Positions 1 through 7,067 are shown, counted from the stretch's first letter. The stretch is 26,463 nucleotides of DNA from Flemingiibacterium sp045636145 (GCA_045636145.1 JAZTWV010000016.1:1-26463); one strand, 5' to 3'. Made by a program: numbers and translations. The notes: generated by a model from the sequence alone, not told the origin.

Positions 1-165
1 CTTTTATGTTAGCTTGATGTTTAAAGAAAATAATCGGGATTTGTTTACTGTGTCCGCAAACAGGGTAAGCGTCCGTCGGAAAGTTTACTTTTTACCAAGC
101 ATTAACGGGAGAAAACTTTCGAGTACCTATGATATCATAAATTTATATGAAGGAGGGAAGTTACA
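1..165 (+). other. Upstream region of rpsG, no gene
   Basis: I see no credible gene here. The region would be the gap between an upstream gene (rpsL in the usual str operon, not visible) and rpsG. Two structures can be seen: an 8-bp stem, GAAAGTTT (79-86) with AAACTTTC (113-120), and a 12-base palindrome TATGATATCATA (128-139) just before the rpsG ribosome binding site (GGAGG at 152-156). In E. coli protein S7 binds the rpsL-rpsG gap to regulate its own operon; whether this leader does the same is only a guess. Confidence 0.35.
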
Positions 166-636
166 ATGCCGAGAAGAGGTCAAATTTCCAAAAGAGACGT
201 TTTACCGGATCCGTTGTACAATTCTAAGCTCGTAACAAAGCTTATCAACAACATTATGTATGATGGCAAGAAGGGTGTTGCACAGAAGATCGTTTACGAT
301 GCATTCGCTATCGTAGAGGCAAAGCTGGGCAGAAATCCCCTCGAAGCTTTCAACGAAGCTCTTGAAAACATCATGCCTGTGCTTGAAGTTAAGGCTCGCC
401 GTGTAGGCGGTTCCACTTACCAGGTACCGATGGAGGTAAGAGCAGAAAGACGTCAGACCCTTGGTCTGCGTTGGGTAGTAACCTATTCGAGAACTCGCGG
501 TGAGAAGACCATGGCAGAGAGACTCGCAAACGAGATCCTCGATGCACTCAATTCTATGGGCGGCGCTTTCAAGAAGAAAGAAGAGACCCACAGAATGGCA
601 GAAGCAAACAAAGCGTTTGCTCACTACAGATATTAA
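166..636 (+). CDS. rpsG: 30S ribosomal protein S7
   Basis: Primary 16S rRNA-binding protein that nucleates assembly of the head of the 30S subunit and lies near the E-site mRNA exit. The 156-residue length is the normal bacterial size. The N-terminus MPRRGQISKRDVLPDP, the GGSTYQVP block with the following RR, and the C-terminal AHYRY end are diagnostic for S7. The start is fixed by an AAGGAGGG ribosome binding site nine bases upstream of ATG. It is 36 bases upstream of fusA in the conserved str operon order, and the two are almost certainly cotranscribed. Nothing is unusual in the protein. Confidence 0.98.
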   Translation: MPRRGQISKRDVLPDPLYNSKLVTKLINNIMYDGKKGVAQKIVYDAFAIVEAKLGRNPLEAFNEALENIMPVLEVKARRVGGSTYQVPMEVRAERRQTLGLRWVVTYSRTRGEKTMAERLANEILDALNSMGGAFKKKEETHRMAEANKAFAHYRY

Positions 637-672
637 TCTCACATACGAATTTCTTGAAAGGAGAAAAATCAA

Positions 673-2754
673 ATGGGCAGAGAATACCCGCTTGAAAGAA
701 CCCGTAATATTGGTATCATGGCTCACATCGATGCTGGTAAGACCACAACGACTGAGCGTATACTGTTCTACACGGGTGTAAACTACAAGATGGGCGAGAC
801 TCACGACGGCGGCGCGACCATGGACTGGATGGCACAGGAGCAGGAGCGTGGTATAACCATTACCTCCGCAGCTACCACCTGCCACTGGAACAACAACCGT
901 ATCAACATCATTGATACCCCCGGTCACGTTGACTTTACCGTTGAAGTTGAGCGTTCCCTTCGCGTACTTGACGGTTCCGTAACCGTACTTTGCGCAAAGG
1001 GCGGCGTTGAGCCTCAGTCCGAAACCGTATGGCGCCAGGCTGACAAGTACCGCGTTCCGCGTATGTGCTATGTCAACAAAATGGATATCATGGGCGCCGA
1101 TTTCTACCGCGTAGTAAAGATGCTGCACGACCGCCTCAAGGCTAATGCAGTGCCGATTCAGCTTCCTATCGGTGCAGAGGATACCTTCAAGGGAATCATC
1201 GACCTTATGGAAATGAAAGCTGACGTTTACTACGATGACCTTGGTAAGGATATGCGCGTTGAAGAAATTCCCGCGGATATGCTTGAAAAGGCAGAAGAAT
1301 ACCGTACCGCAATGATCGAATCCATCTGCGAGACCGACGAGGAACTCTTCATGCGCTACTGCGACGGTGAGGAGATCACCACAGAAGAGCTTAAGAAGGC
1401 ACTTCGCAAGGCTACTATCGACAACAAGATCGTTCCTGTTGTATGCGGTACTTCCTATAAGAACAAGGGTGTACAGAAGCTCCTCGATGCTATCGTTGAC
1501 TTCATGCCCGCACCTACAGACGTTCCTGCAATCAAGGGCGTCATCCCCGGAACAGAAGAAGAGGACGAGCGTCCTTCCGACGACAAGGCTCCCTTCTCTG
1601 CTCTCGCATTCAAGATTATGACCGACCCCTTCGTTGGTAAGCTCTGCTACTTCAGAGTTTACTCCGGTACAGTTTCCGCAGGTACTACTGTTTACAACTC
1701 TACCAAGGACTCTAAGGAGCGTTTCGGACGTATTCTTCAGATGCACGCAAATGACCGTAAGGATATCGACATTTGCTATTCCGGTGATATCGCGGCTGTT
1801 ATCGGCGTAAAGAACACCACTACCGGTGATACCTTCTGCGACGAGGACAACCCCATTATCCTTGAATCCATGGAATTCCCCGAGCCTGTTATCCGCGTTG
1901 CTATCGAGCCCAAGACCAAAGCAGGTCAGGAGAAGATGGGTATCGCGCTTGCTAAGCTCGCAGAGGAAGACCCCACATTCAGAACCTACACCGACGATGA
2001 GACCGGTCAGACCATCATCGCAGGTATGGGTGAGCTTCACCTTGAAATTATCGTTGACAGACTTCTTCGTGAGTTCAAGGTAGAGGCTAACATCGGTAAG
2101 CCTCAGGTTGCTTACAAAGAGACCATCAGAAAGAAAGTCGACCACGAGCACAAGTACGCTCGTCAGTCCGGTGGTAAGGGTCAGTACGGTCACTGTAAGA
2201 TCATTCTTGAGCCTAACGAGCCGGGTGCAGGTTATCTCTTCGAAAACAAGGTTGTTGGCGGTGCTATTCCGAAGGAATACATCGAGCCTGTTAACCAGGG
2301 TATTCAGGCTGCAATGCAGACCGGTGTACTTGCTGGCTACAACGTTGTTGACGTTAAGGTAACTCTTTACGATGGTTCTTACCACGAAGTTGACTCGTCC
2401 GAAATGGCGTTCAAGATCGCCGGCTCCATGTGCTTCAAGGAAGCTATGAAGATGGCAGATCCCGTTATCACCGAGCCTATGATGAAGGTTGTGGTTATTA
2501 CACCTAACGACTACCTCGGCGACGTTATCGGCGATATCAACTCCCGCCGCGGTCAGATCCAGACTATGGATGACGACAACGGTGCAACTCAGGTAATCGC
2601 TTCTGTTCCGCTTGGAGAAATGTTCGGTTATGCAACCGACCTTCGTTCTAGAACTCAGGGTCGCGGTCTCTACTCCATGGAGCCCAGCCACTTTGCTGAA
2701 GTTCCGAAGTCCATCCAGGAAAAGATCATTACCGAAAGAGGCAAGAAGGCATAA
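673..2754 (+). CDS. fusA: Translation elongation factor G
   Basis: GTPase that drives tRNA-mRNA translocation on the ribosome and, with ribosome recycling factor, helps split post-termination ribosomes. The 693-residue length is standard for EF-G. Visible GTPase motifs are AHIDAGKT (17-24), the switch region RGITI (59-63), DTPGH (81-85) and NKMD (135-138). The later domains include the Gly-rich RQSGGKGQYGHC block of domain IV and the SRRGQIQTM segment of domain V. The start has an AAAGGAG site seven to nine bases upstream. It follows rpsG and precedes tuf, as in the usual str operon. The gap to tuf is long (271 bases) and carries repeats, so part of tuf expression may be uncoupled from fusA. 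Confidence 0.98.
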   Translation: MGREYPLERTRNIGIMAHIDAGKTTTTERILFYTGVNYKMGETHDGGATMDWMAQEQERGITITSAATTCHWNNNRINIIDTPGHVDFTVEVERSLRVLDGSVTVLCAKGGVEPQSETVWRQADKYRVPRMCYVNKMDIMGADFYRVVKMLHDRLKANAVPIQLPIGAEDTFKGIIDLMEMKADVYYDDLGKDMRVEEIPADMLEKAEEYRTAMIESICETDEELFMRYCDGEEITTEELKKALRKATIDNKIVPVVCGTSYKNKGVQKLLDAIVDFMPAPTDVPAIKGVIPGTEEEDERPSDDKAPFSALAFKIMTDPFVGKLCYFRVYSGTVSAGTTVYNSTKDSKERFGRILQMHANDRKDIDICYSGDIAAVIGVKNTTTGDTFCDEDNPIILESMEFPEPVIRVAIEPKTKAGQEKMGIALAKLAEEDPTFRTYTDDETGQTIIAGMGELHLEIIVDRLLREFKVEANIGKPQVAYKETIRKKVDHEHKYARQSGGKGQYGHCKIILEPNEPGAGYLFENKVVGGAIPKEYIEPVNQGIQAAMQTGVLAGYNVVDVKVTLYDGSYHEVDSSEMAFKIAGSMCFKEAMKMADPVITEPMMKVVVITPNDYLGDVIGDINSRRGQIQTMDDDNGATQVIASVPLGEMFGYATDLRSRTQGRGLYSMEPSHFAEVPKSIQEKIITERGKKA

Positions 2755-2755
2755 A

Positions 2756-2778
2756 GCAGCATCGCTTCGCGAGGCTGC
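2756..2778 (+). repeat. Hairpin directly after fusA stop (repeat fragment)
   Basis: GCAGC (2756-2760) pairs with GCTGC (2774-2778), and inside it TCGC (2762-2765) pairs with GCGA (2769-2772) around a TTC loop. The inner 11 bases, TCGCTTCGCGA, recur exactly at 2816-2826 within repeat copy 1, so this may be a degenerate remnant of the same repeat family. There is no T-run, so it is unlikely to be a simple intrinsic terminator. Confidence 0.55.
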
Positions 2779-2782
2779 AAGT

Positions 2783-2841
2783 GAGAAATTTACTTTGATA
2801 ACTCCGTTATCAATTTCGCTTCGCGAAACCGCAAATTTCTC
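2783..2841 (+). repeat. Structured intergenic repeat, copy 1 (three-way junction)
   Basis: A perfect 9-bp outer stem, GAGAAATTT (2783-2791) with AAATTTCTC (2833-2841), encloses two hairpins: GATAAC/GTTATC (2797-2802 and 2806-2811, loop TCC) and TTTCGC/GCGAAA (2814-2819 and 2823-2828, loop TTC). The result is a compact three-way junction. A second, diverged copy starts 81 bases downstream with the same lead-in GCAAGTGAGAAATTT. I do not recognise it as a named RNA or mobile element; a small REP- or MITE-like dispersed repeat is the best guess. Confidence 0.7.
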
Positions 2842-2863
2842 TGCTGTATTACTCTATGCAAGT

Positions 2864-2922
2864 GAGAAATTTTCTTCGGCAACTTCGTTACCGATTTCGC
2901 TTGGCGAAAACGTAAATTTCTC
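2864..2922 (+). repeat. Structured intergenic repeat, copy 2 (three-way junction)
   Basis: Same architecture as the copy 81 bases upstream: outer stem GAGAAATTT (2864-2872) with AAATTTCTC (2914-2922), inner hairpins GGCAAC/GTTACC (2878-2883 and 2887-2892) and TTTCGC/GCGAAA (2895-2900 and 2904-2909). Compared with copy 1, the second pair of the first hairpin changes from A-T to G-C on both sides, which is a compensatory change. The third pair has decayed to C.A. Loop TTC becomes TTG in the second hairpin. The preserved pairing suggests that the fold itself matters or that the copies are recent. Confidence 0.7.
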
Positions 2923-2944
2923 CGCCACGAACTATGGTTTTAAG

Positions 2945-2977
2945 ACCGTCTCCCGACGGCAATCCGTCGGGAACGGT
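2945..2977 (+). terminator. Strong hairpin between fusA and tuf, possible terminator or attenuator
   Basis: TCCCGACGG (2951-2959) pairs perfectly with CCGTCGGGA (2964-2972) around a CAAT loop. ACCGT (2945-2949) extends it by pairing with ACGGT (2973-2977), leaving one bulged C. The following TTTATAACAC is a poor T-tract. It could therefore be a partial terminator, an RNA processing or stability element, or the end of the fusA transcript with tuf started separately. I found no convincing promoter between it and tuf. Confidence 0.5.
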
Positions 2978-3025
2978 TTATAACACAATATACTTTAAAA
3001 GTCAATTTTAAGGAGGAAATTTAAA

Positions 3026-4231
3026 ATGGCAAAGGCTAAATTCGAAAGAACAAAACCCCATGTTAACATTGGTACCATCGGTCACGTTGACCATGGTAAG
3101 ACCACCCTTACCGCTGCTATCACCAAGACTCTCTCCATCGCTAACGGCGCTAACGAGTTCATGGCATACGACCAGATCGATAACGCTCCCGAGGAGAAGG
3201 CACGTGGTATCACAATCAACACCAGACACGTTGAGTACGAGACTGAAAACCGTCACTACGCTCACGTTGACTGCCCCGGCCACGCTGACTACGTTAAGAA
3301 CATGATCACCGGTGCTGCTCAGATGGACGGTGCTATCCTCGTTGTTGCAGGTACTGACGGTCCTCTTCAGCAGACCCGCGAGCACGTTCTTCTTGCTCGT
3401 CAGGTTGGCGTTCCCGCAATCGTTGTTTACATGAACAAGTGCGACATCGTTGACGATGCTGAGCTTCTTGACCTCGTAGACATGGAGATCCGTGACCTCC
3501 TCAACGAGTACGACTTCCCGGGCGATGATACTCCTATCATCCGCGGTTCCGCTCGTGAGGCTCTTCTCTCCGAGTCCACCGATATCAGCTCTCCCGAGTA
3601 TGCTTCTATCGTTGAGCTCATGAAGACTGTTGACGAGTACATTCCTACTCCTGCAAGAAACGACGACATGCCCTTCCTTATGCCTGTCGAGGACGTATTC
3701 TCCATTTCCGGTCGTGGTACTGTTGCTACCGGTCGTGTTGAGCGCGGCGTAATCAAGCTCAACGAGGAAGTTGAGATCATCGGTCTTACCGAAGAGCGCA
3801 AGAAGACTGTTGTTACCGGTATCGAGATGTTCCACAAGCTTATGGACACTGCTGAGGCAGGCGATAACATCGGTGCACTTCTCCGTGGTATCCAGAAGAA
3901 CGAGATCGAGCGCGGTCAGGTTCTCTGCAAGCCCGGCTCCGTTAACCCCCACACTAAGTTCGTAGCTCAGGTTTACGTTCTTACTGAAAAAGAGGGTGGA
4001 CGTCAGAAGCCCGTCTTCTCCGGTTACAGACCTAAGTTCTACTTCAGAACTACCAAGGTTACCGGTATCATCAACCTTCCCGAGGGTGTTGAAATGTGCA
4101 AGCCTGGCGATAACGTTGATATGACTGTTGAGCTTATCACTCCTATCGCTATCGAGCAGGGTCTCCGTCTCGCTATCCGTGAGGGCGGCAGAACTGTTGG
4201 ATCCGGCGTTGTTGCATCCATCATTGAATAA
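3026..4231 (+). CDS. tuf: Translation elongation factor Tu
   Basis: GTPase that delivers aminoacyl-tRNA to the ribosomal A site. The 401-residue length is typical. GTP-binding motifs are GHVDHGKT (19-26), DCPGH (82-86) and NKCD (137-140). The switch I RGITIN motif and the C-terminal REGGRTVGSGVV end are present. The ATG follows a strong AAGGAGG site. Two places differ from the common EF-Tu consensus: DGPLQQTREH (usually DGPMPQTREH or similar) and GGRQKPVFSGYRP (usually GGRHTPFF.NYRP). Both could be lineage variants. A strong rho-independent terminator follows 18 bases after the stop. Whether the genome has a second tuf cannot be told here. Confidence 0.98.
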   Translation: MAKAKFERTKPHVNIGTIGHVDHGKTTLTAAITKTLSIANGANEFMAYDQIDNAPEEKARGITINTRHVEYETENRHYAHVDCPGHADYVKNMITGAAQMDGAILVVAGTDGPLQQTREHVLLARQVGVPAIVVYMNKCDIVDDAELLDLVDMEIRDLLNEYDFPGDDTPIIRGSAREALLSESTDISSPEYASIVELMKTVDEYIPTPARNDDMPFLMPVEDVFSISGRGTVATGRVERGVIKLNEEVEIIGLTEERKKTVVTGIEMFHKLMDTAEAGDNIGALLRGIQKNEIERGQVLCKPGSVNPHTKFVAQVYVLTEKEGGRQKPVFSGYRPKFYFRTTKVTGIINLPEGVEMCKPGDNVDMTVELITPIAIEQGLRLAIREGGRTVGSGVVASIIE

Positions 4232-4249
4232 TTTTAGCTTATGCTAAGC

Positions 4250-4288
4250 TTTTTGGGGTCGCGTAGGCGACCCCAAAAATTTATTTTA
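4250..4288 (+). terminator. Rho-independent terminator after tuf
   Basis: GGGGTCGC (4255-4262) and GCGACCCC (4267-4274) pair around a GTAG loop, extended by T/A pairs from 4250 to 4279. TTTATTTT follows. It closes the str operon and isolates it from the FMN riboswitch that begins 11 bases later. Confidence 0.85.
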
Positions 4289-4289
4289 T

Positions 4290-4410
4290 ATCTTCGGGGC
4301 ATGGTGAAATTCCATACCGGCGGTAAGCAGTATCATGCAAGTCCGCGAGCCAAAAAAGGCTGATCGGGTGAGATTCCCGAACCGACGGTACAGTCCGGAT
4401 GAGAGAAGAT
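4290..4410 (+). ncRNA. FMN riboswitch (RFN element)
   Basis: All conserved RFN blocks are visible in order: CTTCGGGGCATGGTGAAATT, CCATACCGGCGGTAA, a variable stem AGCC...GGCT, the GATCGGGTGAGATTCCCGA hairpin, ACCGACGGT, and AGTCCGGATGAGAGAAGA. The closing P1 helix is ATCTTC (4290-4295) with GAAGAT (4405-4410). This class binds flavin mononucleotide and switches off riboflavin uptake or synthesis genes; here it precedes ribU. I did not find a clear promoter in the short space after the tuf terminator. Confidence 0.95.
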
Positions 4411-4443
4411 GAATGTGCTGACAATATTTTTGTAAATGTCTGC

Positions 4444-4472
4444 CCCGATAGCCTATGCTATTGGGTATTTTT
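4444..4472 (+). terminator. Intrinsic terminator of the FMN riboswitch expression platform
   Basis: CCCGATAGC (4444-4452) pairs with GCTATTGGG (4457-4465, one G-T wobble) around a CTAT loop, followed by TATTTTTG. Its place between the aptamer and ribU fits the transcription-termination arm of the riboswitch, formed when FMN is bound. Confidence 0.8.
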
Positions 4473-4475
4473 GTC

Positions 4476-4499
4476 TTCTCCTTAAAAATATAAGGAGAA
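4476..4499 (+). promoter_or_regulatory. Hairpin masking the ribU ribosome binding site
   Basis: TTCTCCTTA (4476-4484) is the exact reverse complement of TAAGGAGAA (4491-4499), with loop AAAATA. The 3' arm contains the AAGGAG Shine-Dalgarno of ribU, so folding would hide it. It lies after the terminator stem, giving the leader a possible second, translational layer of control. Confidence 0.7.
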
Positions 4500-4504
4500 T
4501 TGTT

Positions 4505-5110
4505 ATGAACATCAATAAAAATAAGTTTTTCACGCTTCACAATATGACAAAAATTGCAATACTCACCGCAATTTCCGCTATTATTATGCTTTTTGAATTT
4601 CCCCTTCCCTTTGCGCCCGGTTTCTATGAGCTTGATCTTTCGGAAGCTGTAATCTTGATGGGCGGCTTTGCAATGGGACCGTTATCTGCTGTAGTAATGG
4701 AGCTTTTGAAAAATATACTCAATCTCTGCATAAACGGAACAATAACAGCAGGCGTTGGAGAACTTGCCAATTTTGCTATGGGATGTGCTCTTGTAGTACC
4801 TGCATCCATTATTTACAAGTACAAAAAATCGCTTAAAGGTGCGATTATCGCGCTTATTACGGGAATTTTCTCCCTTGTTATTATAGGCTGCTTCGTAAAC
4901 TACTTTATTATGATTCCTGCTTACGTAAAGCTGGCACATTTTCCGATGGATGCCATAATTTCCATGGGCAGTGAAGCAAATTCCAACGTCAGCTCTCTTG
5001 AAACACTGATAATATTTGCAGTCGCTCCGTTTAATTTAGTAAAAGGGGTTGCCTGCTCGGTTATAAATCTTCTTTTGTACAAAAGATTATCTAAAATCCT
5101 GCACATATAA
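4505..5110 (+). CDS. ribU: Riboflavin transporter, ECF substrate-binding component RibU
   Basis: Membrane S component of an energy-coupling factor transporter; it binds riboflavin with high affinity and works with the shared EcfA/EcfA'/EcfT module encoded elsewhere. The 201-residue protein has five to six hydrophobic helices and RibU family signatures: YELDLSE (41-47), GP near 58-59, the LLKN segment (67-71) and the TAGVGELANF block (81-90). The ATG at 4505 is chosen because AAGGAG lies seven bases upstream; a longer reading starting at 4436 would run through the terminator and is not credible. FMN control by the upstream riboswitch agrees with the assignment. A COG2426 gene follows after 19 bases. 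Confidence 0.93.
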   Translation: MNINKNKFFTLHNMTKIAILTAISAIIMLFEFPLPFAPGFYELDLSEAVILMGGFAMGPLSAVVMELLKNILNLCINGTITAGVGELANFAMGCALVVPASIIYKYKKSLKGAIIALITGIFSLVIIGCFVNYFIMIPAYVKLAHFPMDAIISMGSEANSNVSSLETLIIFAVAPFNLVKGVACSVINLLLYKRLSKILHI

Positions 5111-5129
5111 CATTTAGGAGGGCAAATCC

Positions 5130-5606
5130 TTGTCAACGCTTACAAAATATATCACAATTTTCTTTGTATCCATGGTTCCTCTCATCGAACTGCGCGGTGC
5201 TGTGCCGATCGGCACGGGAATGGAGCTTCCTTGGACAACTACGCTGATAGTATCTATCATCGGCAACTGTCTGCCTATACCTTTTATACTTCTCTTTGTA
5301 AAAGCAATCCTCAAATGGATGCGCGGATGCAAAATTGCACTTTTTAATAAGGTATCCAACTGGCTCTACGAAAAAGCCGATAAGAATCGCCCGAAGATCG
5401 AAAAATATGCAGCATGGGGACTGTTTTTGTTCGTTGCGATCCCACTTCCCGGAACTGGTGCGTGGACAGGAGCACTTGTTGCATCACTGTTTGATATGAA
5501 CAAGCTTAAGGCAACGGTCTCTATATTCGGCGGCGTTATCGGTGCCGGAATCATCATGACCATTGTTTCCCAATTCGGTGCACAAATCGTGAATTTTTTC
5601 ATATAA
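5130..5606 (+). CDS. Small multidrug export / COG2426-type membrane protein
   Basis: A 158-residue integral membrane protein of the PF06695 (Sm_multidrug_ex, COG2426) family. Visible family motifs are VPLIELRGAVPIG (16-28) and IPLPGTGAWTG (104-114), with four or five hydrophobic segments and no signal peptide. The proline-rich IPLPGTG loop recalls the re-entrant motifs of DedA-like proteins. The family name implies drug export, but I know of no firm biochemical function. The start is a TTG codon supported by AGGAGGG seven bases upstream. It sits 19 bases behind ribU with no visible promoter or terminator between, so it is probably cotranscribed and under FMN riboswitch control. A link to flavin metabolism is inference only. 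Confidence 0.82.
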   Translation: MSTLTKYITIFFVSMVPLIELRGAVPIGTGMELPWTTTLIVSIIGNCLPIPFILLFVKAILKWMRGCKIALFNKVSNWLYEKADKNRPKIEKYAAWGLFLFVAIPLPGTGAWTGALVASLFDMNKLKATVSIFGGVIGAGIIMTIVSQFGAQIVNFFI

Positions 5607-5619
5607 ATGCACAATACTA

Positions 5620-5648
5620 TTGACAAAGCTCATATTTTATGATACAAT
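5620..5648 (+). promoter_or_regulatory. Sigma-A promoter for metK
   Basis: TTGACA (5620-5625), a 17-base spacer and TACAAT (5643-5648) give a near-consensus housekeeping promoter. Transcription would begin just before the SAM-I aptamer. Confidence 0.85.
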
Positions 5649-5665
5649 GTATGAGTAAAAAATAA

Positions 5666-5760
5666 TATCTTATCAAGAGTGGTGGAGGGACCGGCCCCGT
5701 GAAACCCGGCAACCTGCGTCTTTTGGCGCGTGGTGCTAAATCCGAGGAGATGAGAGGATC
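5666..5760 (+). ncRNA. SAM-I (S-box) riboswitch
   Basis: Conserved S-box blocks are in order: CTTATCAAGAGTGGTGGAGG, GACCGGCCCCGTGAAACCC, GGCAACC (through 5714), GGTGCTAAATCC (5732-5743) and GATGAGAG (5749-5756), the last closing P1 with the 5' TCTTATC segment. It binds S-adenosylmethionine and, with the terminator just downstream, represses metK when SAM is plentiful. Confidence 0.95.
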
Positions 5761-5771
5761 ATAGCCCTTAC

Positions 5772-5800
5772 GCCCTCGGTTGTCCGAGGGCTTTACTTTT
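5772..5800 (+). terminator. Intrinsic terminator of the SAM-I riboswitch
   Basis: GCCCTCGG (5772-5779) and CCGAGGGC (5784-5791) pair perfectly around a TTGT loop and are followed by TTTACTTTT. This is the expression-platform terminator for SAM-dependent attenuation of metK. Confidence 0.92.
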
Positions 5801-5827
5801 GCCGCATATAAAACGGAGGAATACATA

Positions 5828-7006
5828 ATGGCAAGACATCTTTTTACTTCGGAGTCCGTAACTGAAGGACACCCCGACAAAATTTGCGACCAGATATCCG
5901 ATGCAGTGCTTGACGCACTGCTTGCACAGGACCCCATGTCCCGTGTTGCCTGCGAGACTACAACCACTACCGGTATTGTAATGCTCATGGGCGAGATCAC
6001 TACAACCGCAACTGTTGATTTTCAGAAGATCGTCCGCGAAACAGTCCGTGAGATCGGCTACGACGACGATGCAAAGGGCTTCAACTGCGACACCTGCGCA
6101 GTGCTCAATCAGATTCACGGTCAGTCTCCCGATATCGCGCTCGGCGTTGACAAGGCGCTTGAGGCAAAAGAGGGCGAGCTTACCGACAAGTACGATACAG
6201 GCGCAGGCGACCAGGGTCTTATGTTCGGCTATGCCTGCGATGAAACTCCCGAGCTTATGCCGCTTCCTATCTCCCTTGCACACAAGCTTGCGCTTCGCCT
6301 TACCGAAGTACGCAAGAACGGCACTCTTCCCTACCTGCGTGCAGACGGCAAATCACAGGTAACTGTGGAATACGAGGACGACAAGCCTGTCCGCATTGAC
6401 GCAGTGGTTATCTCCTCTCAGCACAGTGCTGATGTGGAGCTTGCACAGATTCGTGCCGATGTTATCGAAAACGTTATAAAGCCTATCATCCCTGCAGAGC
6501 TTATTGATGAGAGCACCAAGATTTTTGTTAACCCCACCGGACGTTTCGTAGTAGGCGGTCCTCACGGTGACTCCGGTCTCACCGGTCGTAAGATCATCGT
6601 TGACACCTATGGCGGATACTCCCGTCACGGCGGCGGTGCTTTCTCCGGAAAGGACCCCACAAAGGTTGACCGCAGTGCATCCTATGCGGCTCGCTACATA
6701 GCAAAGAACGTAGTAAGAGCAGGTCTTGCAAAGAAGTGCGAGGTACAGATTGCATACGCTATCGGCGTTGCAAAGCCTGTTTCCGTGCTTATCGAAACCT
6801 TCGGTACTGCAACTGTTGATCCCGAAAAAATTTCCGCTAAGGTTGCAGAGCTTGTTGACCTTCGTCCTGCGGCTATCATTGACCGCTTCAAGCTCCGCCG
6901 TCCCATCTACAGCAAGCTGGCTGCTTACGGTCACATGGGCAGAGAGGATCTCAACGCTCCTTGGGAAATCTGCGATATCGCTGATGAGCTTGCAAAAATC
7001 AAATAA
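5828..7006 (+). CDS. metK: S-adenosylmethionine synthetase
   Basis: Condenses methionine and ATP to S-adenosylmethionine, releasing phosphate and pyrophosphate; a cytosolic homotetramer in the family. The 392-residue length is normal. Signatures are GHPDK (14-18, with the catalytic His15), GAGDQG (125-130) and GGGAFSGKD (268-276). The ATG at 5828 has GGAGG nine bases upstream; an upstream in-frame ATG at 5780 lies within the riboswitch terminator and is rejected. Its own promoter and SAM-I riboswitch give end-product control. A 14-bp inverted-repeat terminator follows eight bases after the stop. Confidence 0.98.
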   Translation: MARHLFTSESVTEGHPDKICDQISDAVLDALLAQDPMSRVACETTTTTGIVMLMGEITTTATVDFQKIVRETVREIGYDDDAKGFNCDTCAVLNQIHGQSPDIALGVDKALEAKEGELTDKYDTGAGDQGLMFGYACDETPELMPLPISLAHKLALRLTEVRKNGTLPYLRADGKSQVTVEYEDDKPVRIDAVVISSQHSADVELAQIRADVIENVIKPIIPAELIDESTKIFVNPTGRFVVGGPHGDSGLTGRKIIVDTYGGYSRHGGGAFSGKDPTKVDRSASYAARYIAKNVVRAGLAKKCEVQIAYAIGVAKPVSVLIETFGTATVDPEKISAKVAELVDLRPAAIIDRFKLRRPIYSKLAAYGHMGREDLNAPWEICDIADELAKIK

Positions 7007-7013
7007 TTATACA

Positions 7014-7045
7014 AAACGGACAGTTCCAACCGGAACTGTCCGTTT
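7014..7045. terminator. Bidirectional terminator between metK and the amidase gene
   Basis: AAACGGACAGTTCC (7014-7027) and GGAACTGTCCGTTT (7032-7045) are perfect inverted repeats with an AACC loop. A-rich on one side and T-rich on the other, it can stop transcription from both convergent genes. Confidence 0.88.
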
Positions 7046-7067
7046 CTGCATTCCTCGGAACAAAGCT

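Noticed and set aside
14..235. Plus-strand frame overlapping the rpsG start
   Set aside because: It runs through the rpsG leader and into rpsG in another frame, with no ribosome binding site and no recognisable protein.
202..2691. Long open frame on the minus strand opposite rpsG and fusA (829 codons)
   Set aside because: It lies fully antisense to two certain genes, has no ribosome binding site or plausible domain, and its Val/Leu/Asn-rich composition is what the codon bias of fusA yields on the other strand.
2756..2922. CRISPR array
   Set aside because: Only two diverged copies with internal symmetry and no spacer pattern; not CRISPR. No other array-like repeats were seen in the window.
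2612..2983. Plus-strand frame crossing the fusA end and the intergenic repeats
   Set aside because: Starts inside fusA out of frame; its second half is translated hairpin repeat.
3008..3952. Long minus-strand frame opposite tuf (314 codons)
   Set aside because: Antisense shadow of a highly biased gene; no supporting signals.
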